This document shows, piece after piece, positions 45,183 through 52,435 of a stretch of 64,000 bases of DNA. Numbering within the stretch: the stretch's first letter is position 1; the number at the start of each line of letters is the position of its first letter. Where the stretch lies: assembly GCA_017527435.1 (NCBI GenBank), contig JAFXQB010000022.1:1-64000 (forward strand). Direction: 5' to 3'. Origin of the DNA: Salinivirgaceae bacterium (GTDB taxonomy: Bacteria > Bacteroidota > Bacteroidia > Bacteroidales > SZUA-534). A program made the translations under genes and the position numbers. The notes beneath the pieces were generated by a model that had not been told where the DNA came from, did not search any database, and was given only the letters and a program-made list of their open reading frames with translations.

Positions 45183-45347
45183 CTATTGGCAGTTGTCGCC
45201 AGCGCTTTTGCAAGCGTTTGATGATGGTTGCTGTGGGGCGCTTGCTGGGCGTTTCGGCTTGTATTTGCCAAGTTTCTTCGCCTTCTCCCAAGCGGCTTTT
45301 TTGGCTTCGTACTCTTCGTAGTGCCGCTCTAAATAATTGTCTGCCAT
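45183..45347 (-). CDS. conserved small protein, 54 residues
   Basis: MADNYLERHYEEYEAKKAAW followed by KAKKLGKYKPKRP and a Ser/Pro/Gln tail ending in two Cys. Small proteins beginning MADNYLE...EEY occur in many Bacteroidetes as I recall; no function is known. The helical, highly charged sequence suggests a nucleic-acid or protein-binding role. It starts at ATG 45347 and lies 43 bases upstream of the MFS gene on the same strand. A -7-like TAAATTTG (45413-45420, minus) lies about 65 bases upstream of the start. Confidence 0.65.
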   Translation of the reverse strand: MADNYLERHYEEYEAKKAAWEKAKKLGKYKPKRPASAPQQPSSNACKSAGDNCQ

Positions 45348-45478
45348 AGTGATAGAATAAAACAAAGTGGGCAGCTTTCTTTTTCAACGAAATTACAAGC
45401 CACCACAAAAGACAAATTTAATAGTTGGTGCGTTTTGGCAATCGCTGACACACCATTTTTTATCAACGGATTGGGCAC

Positions 45479-45518
45479 AAAAAAAAGGCTTCACCCCCAT
45501 TCTGGTTGCAAAGCCTTT
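45479..45518 (-). terminator. intrinsic terminator of slyD
   Basis: On the minus strand AAAGGCTT...AAGCCTTT with following T-run; it begins about 24 bases after the slyD stop. Confidence 0.82.
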
Positions 45519-45541
45519 GATATATAACAACTTGCCGCTTG

Positions 45542-46093
45542 TTAGCAGCAGCCGCTGCATCCGCCTTCCTTGCCTTTGTCGCCGCAGTTGCAACCGCCAC
45601 CGCAGCCACCGCCGCAGTTGCGCTCAAGTTCGGCCATTGTGGGATTGCGCACTTCAATAACCTTACCTTTGAAGTGCAGGTCGGCACCTGCAAGCGGGTG
45701 GTTGAAATCCATTTTCACCGCTTCGGCAGTCGACGACACAACAACGCCGTGCAGACGGTTGCCGTGAGCGTCCATCATTGGAATGGTGTTGCCAACGGTT
45801 ATCAGTTCCTTGTTCACCTTGCCGCTTTCGTCCTGAAAGACATTGATCGGCACATCGACAATGGCTTCTTCAGTGACCTGGCCGTAAGCCTGGTCGGCGG
45901 TCAGCACAAAGTCGAACAGAGAGCCGTTCTCAAGGCCGTCGAGATTCTTCTCGAAATGCGGCAGCATCATGCCCGCACCGAACAGGAATGTCAACGGACG
46001 GCTTTTGTCACACACTTCTATCAGTTTTGCGTCAGCGTCGTCATACTTCAACTCGTAGGTCACTGACACCATTTTTCCGTTCTCAATTTTCAT
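45542..46093 (-). CDS. slyD: FKBP-type peptidyl-prolyl isomerase, SlyD-like
   Basis: A 183-residue prolyl isomerase/chaperone. The FKBP part has SRPLTFLFGAGMMLPHFEKN, and GSLFDFVLTADQAYGQ marks the start of the IF (insert-in-flap) chaperone domain; MDFNHPLAGADLHFKGKV closes the FKBP fold. The C-terminal tail is Cys/Gly-rich (CGGGCGGGCNCGDKG ... CSGCC), the metal-binding tail of SlyD that can deliver nickel, here based on Cys rather than His. ATG start, own terminator. Confidence 0.94.
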   Translation of the reverse strand: MKIENGKMVSVTYELKYDDADAKLIEVCDKSRPLTFLFGAGMMLPHFEKNLDGLENGSLFDFVLTADQAYGQVTEEAIVDVPINVFQDESGKVNKELITVGNTIPMMDAHGNRLHGVVVSSTAEAVKMDFNHPLAGADLHFKGKVIEVRNPTMAELERNCGGGCGGGCNCGDKGKEGGCSGCC

Positions 46094-46150
46094 TTTTATT
46101 GTGTTTTAGATTCGTTGGCAAAGAAAACAAGTTTTTTCCGAAAAGCACCG

Positions 46151-46696
46151 TCATTCCCCTTCGCTGTTTCTGAAAAAACTGAAATTCACCGCGCCGTAGT
46201 GCTTGTGCATGTAGAATTGCGGCATCTGGTCGAAGTTGTTTTTCTCGGAATGTTCCATAATGAAGAGCCCGCCATCGGCAAGTAACTCGTTGTCGATAAC
46301 CATTTTAGGTATTTCTGGCAACTGCGGCAAATCGTATGGCGGATCGGCAAAAATCAGGTCGAATTTCTCGGCGCAGGCTGGCAGAAATTTCAGCACATTG
46401 GCGCGAATCACCTTCAACCCCGTCATCTTCAGGTCGGCGGCCGTCTTTTTAATAAAACTGAAATGATTGTAATTCAGTTCGATACAGGTAATGTCGGTGC
46501 AGCCGCGCGACGCGAACTCGTACGATATTCCGCCCGTGCCGCCGAAAAGGTCGAGCACCTTAATCTGCTCAAAATCAATCGTGTTTTCAAGAATATTGAA
46601 CAGACTCTCTTTGGCAAGGTCGGTTGTGGGACGTGCCTTGAAGTTCGACGGCGGCTGAATCAGCCTGTGCTTGTATTGTCCGCTGATTATCCGCAT
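46151..46696 (-). CDS. rsmD: 16S rRNA (guanine966-N2)-methyltransferase
   Basis: A 181-residue SAM methyltransferase of the RsmD family. MRIISGQYKHRLIQPP and RPTTDLAKESLFNIL are RsmD-specific N-terminal motifs; VLDLFGGTGGISYEFASRG binds SAM, and FDLIFADPPYDLP holds the DPPY catalytic motif for N2 methylation. Its start overlaps the DUF3822 gene by 10 bases, so the two are translationally coupled, an order that I recall as conserved in Bacteroidetes. Confidence 0.96.
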   Translation of the reverse strand: MRIISGQYKHRLIQPPSNFKARPTTDLAKESLFNILENTIDFEQIKVLDLFGGTGGISYEFASRGCTDITCIELNYNHFSFIKKTAADLKMTGLKVIRANVLKFLPACAEKFDLIFADPPYDLPQLPEIPKMVIDNELLADGGLFIMEHSEKNNFDQMPQFYMHKHYGAVNFSFFRNSEGE

Positions 46697-47544
46697 TGGT
46701 AAAGGTTTATCATGTTGGTGAAATAGTGCGACGGAATGTCGTTGAAGCCGTAGGCGTACTCAAAATGCGACGGCATGGCAAAATAGCCGATATTCCGCAC
46801 GTATTTCTTCATCGATTCCATTATCGGGCTGTTGGCGGGCAGAATGCCGCAAACATTCACGGGAACGGTCGTAGGCGGCAGTCGCAGGCTGTCGACAGCG
46901 TTCAGGAAGAAATAGTTGAAATCGTCGGTCGATTTGTAACTGAACGTGTTGTAGAGCGCGATTTCGCCGTTGTCGACAAGCACAAAGTCGAAAAACGCTG
47001 GCATCAGGTTGACATACACGCGTTTGTCGCCGCTGTCGAGTTTGCTTCTGAGCGTCAGGTCTTCAATCATCGGCACCGACTGGTGATAGAATTTGATTGC
47101 GCTGAACCGCGCTCTGAACACATCGGCCAACACCGTGGGAATGCTGAAAACCACATACGACGAGTTGCCGAAAATGTAGTTCGACATCAACTCATGGCCG
47201 CGCTGCAGTTCCTGATTGAAGCGGAACCACACTTCTTTCTCGTTTTCAGCGAAATAGGCGGCTGGCACAAAGGTGTAGTCGGTTGTGGCAAACAGCAGTT
47301 TGACATGGCTGAAGCGGCATTGCAGCAGCGGCTCGCTGTCGAAAATGGCGTCAATCTGCTTTGCAAGCGTGCGGAACGACGTCACCCTATTGAACTGATA
47401 ATGAGCCAATGCGACATATTTGTTCCGTTCGCGATCGAGCACGGAAAACGAAAATCCCTTCAGGAAAACCTGAAGGGACATATGGTATTTGTCGACATTG
47501 ACGTAGTCGAACGATTTGTCTATGAAATGAATGTTCTGCAACAA
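46687..47544 (-). CDS. DUF3822 family protein
   Basis: A protein of about 285 residues of the DUF3822 family, an ASKHA-like actin-fold group restricted to Bacteroidetes: MSLQVFLKGFSFSVLDRERN, YVNLMPAFFDFVLVDNGEI and LYNTFSYKSTDDFNYFFLNA. Function unknown; constant neighbour of rsmD. The start is uncertain: the first ATG (47481) would cut into the domain, so I propose the TTG at 47544 or the one following it; the frame is open to TTG 47604, inside the upstream gene. Confidence 0.8.
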   Translation of the reverse strand: MLQNIHFIDKSFDYVNVDKYHMSLQVFLKGFSFSVLDRERNKYVALAHYQFNRVTSFRTLAKQIDAIFDSEPLLQCRFSHVKLLFATTDYTFVPAAYFAENEKEVWFRFNQELQRGHELMSNYIFGNSSYVVFSIPTVLADVFRARFSAIKFYHQSVPMIEDLTLRSKLDSGDKRVYVNLMPAFFDFVLVDNGEIALYNTFSYKSTDDFNYFFLNAVDSLRLPPTTVPVNVCGILPANSPIMESMKKYVRNIGYFAMPSHFEYAYGFNDIPSHYFTNMINLYQCG

Positions 47545-47557
47545 ATCAGTATGGTTT

Positions 47558-48172
47558 TTATTCCCAGTTGCCTGCGCCGTTGTTGACTTCGGTAACCGAA
47601 CCAACCTTCAGACCTTTATAATCAAGGCCGTCGTTCAGATTGATAATCTCTTGCTCATCAAGACCTTTCAATATGTATTTCGAAGGTGCTGATGCTTCAA
47701 ACACTTTAACCTTCAGTTTCGATTGAGTCTCGATAACGTCTTTCTTCAAAGTGAACTCACGACCGCCCGAGTAAGGGATAAAGCGCAGTGAGTCAACCTT
47801 ATAATTTGCAGGATAGAGAGAGTCGAGCACCGAGACTTTAGTGGTGTCACGGATAATCATACCCTTCTGAATTGCTTCTTTTTCAGAGATTTGGCCAAGC
47901 AAATCTTCAGGAATTTCACCAATCTTACGGATAATTGAGAATTCGCCTGTTTTCAAGAAATCAATCAAGGTGTCGAAACTTGCGGTGTAATCGCCGTTCA
48001 CTTCCTTGAAAGCGCCTTCGGCTGTACGAATGTCTTTCAACTTCTGAATGGTTTCAGCGTAGCGTTTCTGCTGTTCTTTCTGAAATTCAATAGGTTTGAC
48101 AATGCTTTGAACTGTGGCGTATGCCAAAAAAACAATCAATGCTGCTAACAATACGTGGATAAGTGCTTTCAT
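47558..48172 (-). CDS. conserved membrane-anchored protein of unknown function
   Basis: A 204-residue protein with one N-terminal membrane helix (LIHVLLAALIVFLAYATVQSI), then a helical stretch (EFQKEQQKRYAETIQKLKDI) and a globular region with RTAEGAFKEVNGDYTASFDTL. The N-terminal helix followed by such a region resembles pseudopilin-like or minor-pilin-type proteins, but no prepilin cleavage motif is visible. It is first in a minus-strand run with the DUF3822 gene and rsmD. A minus-strand -7-like TATATTTG is at 48274-48281, giving a leader of ~95 nt. Confidence 0.72.
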   Translation of the reverse strand: MKALIHVLLAALIVFLAYATVQSIVKPIEFQKEQQKRYAETIQKLKDIRTAEGAFKEVNGDYTASFDTLIDFLKTGEFSIIRKIGEIPEDLLGQISEKEAIQKGMIIRDTTKVSVLDSLYPANYKVDSLRFIPYSGGREFTLKKDVIETQSKLKVKVFEASAPSKYILKGLDEQEIINLNDGLDYKGLKVGSVTEVNNGAGNWE

Positions 48173-48642
48173 TACAATAAGAATATAAATGTTTAATTAT
48201 TAACTATTAAAAGCAAAACCGCAAAAACTTTCGGCGCAAGCCCCGACTGCCATGCATGCTCTGCAAACGAGTGCAAATATAAAGGTTTGTTCCAAAAATT
48301 AGCCGATTGGGGCTTTTTTTCGTTATAAAATTATTTTTCCGCCAATAAATCACAGATTGCCAAAGGATTAATATTTCGATTACAGACTACGGACAAGATT
48401 GGTGAATCGGTGAATCGGTGAATCGAAAGGTTTAGTCGCTTCGCTGTTTAGAAGTTGAGTTTAAAGTTTAACACGTTTAACAGGTTTAAAATGGACTACA
48501 GACTACAGAATTTTGATAATCGGTGAATCGTAATTCATAATTCGTAATTCGTAATTAACTAATGCCTAATGTCCAATGCCTAATGCCTAATACCCAAACT
48601 TTTCTCTTGTCAAATCCGTTTGTTTTATTTTAGTTCGTGGCC
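48173..48642. other. intergenic region with simple-repeat tracts
   Basis: It is about 470 bases between divergent genes. It holds the minus-strand -7 element at 48274-48281, an AAGCCCC...GGGGCTTTTTTT pair far apart (48239-48320), and three simple-repeat tracts: CGGTGAAT octamers (48404-48428), a TTTAACACGTTTAACAGG tract, and heptamers CGTAATT / ATGCCTA (48515-48598). No gene seen. Confidence 0.6.
48404..48598. repeat. cluster of 7-8 bp tandem arrays
   Basis: CGGTGAAT x3 (48404-48428), then CGTAATT/CATAATT x4 and ATGCCTA/ATGTCCA x4 (48515-48598). The word sets overlap with those at 28203 and 27500. Confidence 0.85.
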
Positions 48643-50076
48643 ATGATTCAGAGTGTTTCGGAACGGATAAAAGACGCCTTGGGCTACATGCCGACAATCG
48701 ACCAGCAAGAGTTGATTTCGCGCATCAGCACGTTCATCGGCAACTATTTCTCGCCCGACCATCGCGACGACACACTTATAATAAAAGGATACGCGGGAAC
48801 GGGAAAAACATCAATGGTGGCGGCTCTAGTCAAGATTCTGCCGAAAATCGGACTGAAAGCCGTTCTGCTCGCCCCCACGGGCCGCGCCGCCAAAGTGCTT
48901 GCAGGGTATTCGGGCCATCAGGCGTTTACAATCCACAAGAAAATCTACCGCCAGAAATCGGCCACAGCCAACGGATTGGGCAGTTTTGCTCTCGACAACA
49001 ACAAGCACCAGCGCACCATATTTATTGTTGATGAAGCGTCGATGATTTCGAACGACCAGTCGGAAAACTCCATTTTCGGCAGCGGCCGCCTGCTCGACGA
49101 CCTTTTCGAGTATGTCTATCGCGGCGAGATGTGCAAGTTAATTCTTGTCGGCGACACCGCACAGCTGCCGCCAGTTGGGCTTGCCATCAGCCCTGCGCTC
49201 GATGTGAAGGTGATTGGCGAGATGGGCTTCAGCGCCAGCGAGTTTGAGATGAAGCAGGTGGTGCGGCAGACACGCGAATCGGGCATTCTGCACAACGCCA
49301 CGCTCTTGCGCCAGTCGCTTGCCGAGAACCTGCAAGGCTATCCGCACCTGACAACCACGGGCTTTGCCGATGTGCGCCGAATCACGGGCGGCGAGTTGAT
49401 TGAAGAGATTGAGAACTGCTACGACGAGTTTGGCATTGGCAGCACGATGGTGCTCTGCCGCTCGAACAAACGCGCAAACAAGTACAACGAAGGCATCCGC
49501 CGCACCATCTTGTACCGCGACGAAGAGATTTCAAAAGGCGACCTGCTGATGGTGGTAAAGAACAACTACTTCTGGTTGGGCGATGAAGAAAAGGAAACGA
49601 CGCCCTTCATCGCCAACGGCGACATTGCCGAGATAACACGCATCGGCAAATACCGCGAACTCTACGGATTCCGCTTTGCCGACGTTGACTTGCGGCTGGC
49701 GGACTATCCCGAAATCGAAATTCAGACAAAAATCATGCTCGACACGCTCACGTCGGAATCGCCGTCGCTCACGTGGGACGAGAACCAGCGGCTGTTTGAA
49801 TCCGTGATGGCCGATTACGCCGAAATAGGCAACAAGCGCGACCGTATTAAAAAGGTGAAAGAGAACCCCTATTTCAACGCCTTGCAGGTGAAATTCAGTT
49901 ACGCCATCACCTGCCACAAGGCACAAGGCGGCCAGTGGCAGGCCGTTTTCATCGACCAGGGCTGGCTCACCGACGACATGCTCAACACCGAGTTCCTGCG
50001 CTGGCTCTACACCGCCTTTACCCGCCCCACTGTGCGGCTCTATCTGGTCAATTTCAAAGATGAGTTTTTCAAGTAA
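48643..50076 (+). CDS. RecD-like ATP-dependent DNA helicase
   Basis: A 477-residue SF1 helicase. Walker A IIKGYAGTGKTSMVAALV, motif Ia LLAPTGRAAKVLAGYSG, Walker B FIVDEASMISND, motif III LILVGDTAQLPPVG, motif IV-like VVRQTRESGIL, motif V/VI in SYAITCHKAQGGQW and LYTAFTRPTVRLYL. This is the UvrD_C_2 type helicase found near rsmD in Bacteroidetes; there is no RecB/RecC neighbour, so it acts alone. The frame opens with GTG 48637, and I use the ATG two codons later. Confidence 0.92.
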   Translation: MIQSVSERIKDALGYMPTIDQQELISRISTFIGNYFSPDHRDDTLIIKGYAGTGKTSMVAALVKILPKIGLKAVLLAPTGRAAKVLAGYSGHQAFTIHKKIYRQKSATANGLGSFALDNNKHQRTIFIVDEASMISNDQSENSIFGSGRLLDDLFEYVYRGEMCKLILVGDTAQLPPVGLAISPALDVKVIGEMGFSASEFEMKQVVRQTRESGILHNATLLRQSLAENLQGYPHLTTTGFADVRRITGGELIEEIENCYDEFGIGSTMVLCRSNKRANKYNEGIRRTILYRDEEISKGDLLMVVKNNYFWLGDEEKETTPFIANGDIAEITRIGKYRELYGFRFADVDLRLADYPEIEIQTKIMLDTLTSESPSLTWDENQRLFESVMADYAEIGNKRDRIKKVKENPYFNALQVKFSYAITCHKAQGGQWQAVFIDQGWLTDDMLNTEFLRWLYTAFTRPTVRLYLVNFKDEFFK

Positions 50077-50122
50077 TCAAAAAAAAGAGTGTTTTTTTAT
50101 TTCGCCATTAAAATTATTGGTC

Positions 50123-50130
50123 TATATTTG
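50123..50130 (+). promoter_or_regulatory. -7 element TATATTTG of the HU gene
   Basis: Perfect TAnnTTTG, 51 bases before the HU ATG; the -33 region is only T-rich. Confidence 0.5.
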
Positions 50131-50181
50131 CCGTCACTTTTGAAGGATAATTTAATTTGTTGATTATAAAATATTTTTAAC

Positions 50182-50469
50182 ATGACAAAAGCAGATATCG
50201 TTAGCGAAATCGCTAAAAACACTGGCATTGAAAAGGTAGCTACCCTGAAAATTGTTGAGGCAATGATGGACAGCATCAAGAACTCAATCGAGAAGGGTGA
50301 CAATGTTTACTTGAGAGGTTTTGGTAGTTTTATCATTAAGAAAAGAGCGAAAAAAACCGCCCGTAACATCACAAAGAACACTTCATTGGTCATTCCGGAA
50401 CACTTTATTCCGGCATTTAAGCCAGCAAAGACTTTCATGGTTAAAGTAAGAGACAACGTAAAAAAATAA
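50182..50469 (+). CDS. HU/IHF family DNA-binding protein
   Basis: A 95-residue histone-like protein: MTKADIVSEIAKNTGI, EAMMDSIKNSIEKGDNVYLR, GFGSFIIKKRAKKTARNI (the beta arm, with family NP replaced by NT in NITKNTSLVIPE), and HFIPAFKPAKTFMVKVRD. Dimers bend DNA and compact the nucleoid. It is followed after 18 bp by a tiny basic protein gene and then rng. Confidence 0.95.
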   Translation: MTKADIVSEIAKNTGIEKVATLKIVEAMMDSIKNSIEKGDNVYLRGFGSFIIKKRAKKTARNITKNTSLVIPEHFIPAFKPAKTFMVKVRDNVKK

Positions 50470-50487
50470 TTTTTAAACGATACGATT

Positions 50488-50577
50488 ATGCCAAACGGAA
50501 AGAAACACAAAAGGCACAAAATGGCTACGCACAAGCGTAAAAAACGCCTTCGCAAGAATCGTCATAAGAAGAAATAA
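50488..50577 (+). CDS. AURKAIP1/COX24-like mini ribosomal-type protein, 29 residues
   Basis: ATG 50488 to TAA 50575-50577 encodes a 29-residue, extremely basic peptide beginning MPNGKKHKRHKMATHKRKKR and ending NRHKKK. It matches the Bacteroidetes proteins with the AURKAIP1/COX24 domain, homologous to the C-terminus of mitoribosomal mS38, and is likely a small-subunit ribosomal protein. It lies 18 bases after the HU gene, in an apparent operon, and is too short for most gene callers. Confidence rests on the characteristic K/R/H pattern. Confidence 0.88.
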   Translation: MPNGKKHKRHKMATHKRKKRLRKNRHKKK

Positions 50578-50598
50578 TCTCTTTTAGATGAAATCGAC

Positions 50599-50637
50599 AA
50601 TAAACCTTCAGAGCATGCTCTTAAGGTTTATTGTTTT
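50599..50637 (+). terminator. hairpin after the mini ribosomal protein gene
   Basis: AATAAACCTT / AAGGTTTATT with a 14-base loop, then TGTTTTA. The T-run is interrupted, so it may terminate only partly and let rng be read through. Confidence 0.6.
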
Positions 50638-50822
50638 ATAGGTGATTACTGAAGAGTCACCTATCAGCGTTTCCATAAAAAAACACAGCATCACTGATGA
50701 CTGTGATGTTTTCATTTCATATGCTGCCTTCAATCCGAATAGCAGCATTGATTATGGATGCACCGGATGGTTTTCTTCACAGGTCATTTGAACCATGTGA
50801 AATAATATGCCATCAAAGGCAT
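50638..50822 (+). promoter_or_regulatory. structured leader of rng with successive hairpins
   Basis: Hairpins: ATAGGTGA/TCACCTAT (50638-50664), CATCAC/GTGATG (about 50690-50709), ATGCTGC/GCAGCAT (50721-50748), ATGGTT/AACCAT (50767-50796) and ATGCC/GGCAT (50807-50822). Such an arrangement before an RNase E/G gene invites comparison with the autoregulatory rne 5' UTR of E. coli. Confidence 0.5.
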
Positions 50823-50863
50823 GTGGCCGCAATTATTTGATAGTCGTACAAAATGCTCGTATT

Positions 50864-52411
50864 GTGAACAAGGAATTGGTGATTAGTGCAACCCCGTCAG
50901 AGGTTGTGATTGCTCTTGTTGAAGATAAGACACTGGTTGAACTTAACCGCGAAAAAACAAATACCAATTTTTCGGTTGGTGACATCTACCTTGGCAAAGT
51001 GAAGAAAATAATGTCGGGGTTGAATGCCGCATTTGTCGATGTCGGTTATGACAAAGACGCTTTTCTGCACTATCTCGACCTTGGGCCGCAATTCCGTTCA
51101 ATCAACAAGTTCGTGCAGAGCAACCTTGAACGCAAGAACCCGCTCACGTCAATCAGCAACTTCGATATGGAAGAAGATATTGACAAGCACGGGAAAATCA
51201 GTCAGGTGCTTCGCGACGGGCAAACAATTCTGGTGCAGATTGCCAAAGAACCCATCTCAACCAAAGGTCCGCGCCTGACATCGGAAATATCGATTGCCGG
51301 ACGCAATCTGGTGCTTATCCCCTTCTCTGACAAGGTTTCGGTGTCGCAAAAAATACAGTCGCAAGCTGAACGTGACCGGCTGCGCAAGATGATACAAAGC
51401 GTGAAACCGAAGAATTTCGGCGTGATTGTGCGCACAGTGGCTGAAAACGCCAGCCTGACTGACCTTGATGCTGAAATGCGCGAACTGATGGACAAATGGA
51501 ACGCGGCTTTCCATAACATCAAAAGCCAGCCGCCAAAACTGCTTATCGGCGAACTCGACCGCACAACGGCCATGCTGCGCGATATGTTCACACCCGAATA
51601 CAACAGCATTTATGTGAACAATGCCAAACTGTTCGAAGAGACAAAGGAATACATTCGCAACATTGCGCCCGACTGCGAAAAAATTGTGAAACTCTACGAT
51701 GGCGCGCAGCCGATTTTTGAGCATTTCGGACTCGAAAAACAGATAAAGTCGCTGTTCGGCAAGACTGTGGCAATGCAAAAAGGCGCCTATCTGGTCATCG
51801 AACGCACTGAAGCTCTGCACGTTATCGATGTCAACTCTGGCAACCGCACGCAAAACAACACCAATCAGGAAGAGAACGCCATTGACGTGAACATGGTGGC
51901 AGCCGCCGAAATCGCACGCCAACTGCGACTACGTGATATGGGCGGCATCATTGTCATCGATTTCATAGACATGCATACGGCCGAAAACCGAAACAAGCTG
52001 TATGAGTACATGAAAGAGTGCATGCAGAACGACCGCGCCCGTCATCATGTGCTGCCACTCAGCAAGTTTGGTCTAATGCAGATTACCCGTCAGCGTGTTC
52101 GTCCGGAAACAACCGTGCGCACATTGGAAAAGTGCCCGTCATGCAACGGAACCGGCGAAGTTACACCAACATTCCTGCTGATTGACGAGCTAGAAAACAT
52201 CATCTGCTGGGGACTTAAAGCATACAAAAACAAACGGATAAAACTGGTTGTCCATCCGTTTATCGCCGCATATCTCAACAAGGGGTTGTTCTCTATCAAA
52301 CGCCGCTGGAAATGGAAATATCTGCACCGTTTGAAGGTTGTTGCCACTAGTTCGCACGCATTCCTTGAATATGCGTTCCTTGACAAGGACAACGAGAAAA
52401 TCTACCTTTAA
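50864..52411 (+). CDS. rng: ribonuclease E/G family endoribonuclease
   Basis: Cleaves single-stranded RNA in mRNA decay and rRNA maturation. The 515-residue protein starts, in my view, at GTG 50864 (MNKELVIS...), which aligns with Bacteroides Rng (MNKELVI). An upstream ATG at 50807 lies within a hairpin and would add non-conserved residues. Domains: S1 with VGDIYLGKVKKIMSGLNAAFVDVG, then RNase H-like part, 5' sensor, and the DNase I-like catalytic core with VIDVNSGNRT and GGIIVIDFIDM (both magnesium Asp), and the zinc-link CPSCNGTG. No C-terminal scaffold, as in RNase G. Confidence 0.95.
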   Translation: MNKELVISATPSEVVIALVEDKTLVELNREKTNTNFSVGDIYLGKVKKIMSGLNAAFVDVGYDKDAFLHYLDLGPQFRSINKFVQSNLERKNPLTSISNFDMEEDIDKHGKISQVLRDGQTILVQIAKEPISTKGPRLTSEISIAGRNLVLIPFSDKVSVSQKIQSQAERDRLRKMIQSVKPKNFGVIVRTVAENASLTDLDAEMRELMDKWNAAFHNIKSQPPKLLIGELDRTTAMLRDMFTPEYNSIYVNNAKLFEETKEYIRNIAPDCEKIVKLYDGAQPIFEHFGLEKQIKSLFGKTVAMQKGAYLVIERTEALHVIDVNSGNRTQNNTNQEENAIDVNMVAAAEIARQLRLRDMGGIIVIDFIDMHTAENRNKLYEYMKECMQNDRARHHVLPLSKFGLMQITRQRVRPETTVRTLEKCPSCNGTGEVTPTFLLIDELENIICWGLKAYKNKRIKLVVHPFIAAYLNKGLFSIKRRWKWKYLHRLKVVATSSHAFLEYAFLDKDNEKIYL

Positions 52412-52435
52412 ATTCTGCCGGCAAAAGCTGCCGAA

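Noticed and set aside
46696..47586. 296-residue plus-strand frame opposite the DUF3822 gene
   Set aside because: The minus-strand frame matches a known family and is coupled to rsmD; the plus frame matches nothing.
50807..50863. upstream ATG start of rng at 50807
   Set aside because: The ATG is within a hairpin, the added residues do not resemble the family, and the GTG at 50864 gives the usual MNKELVI start.
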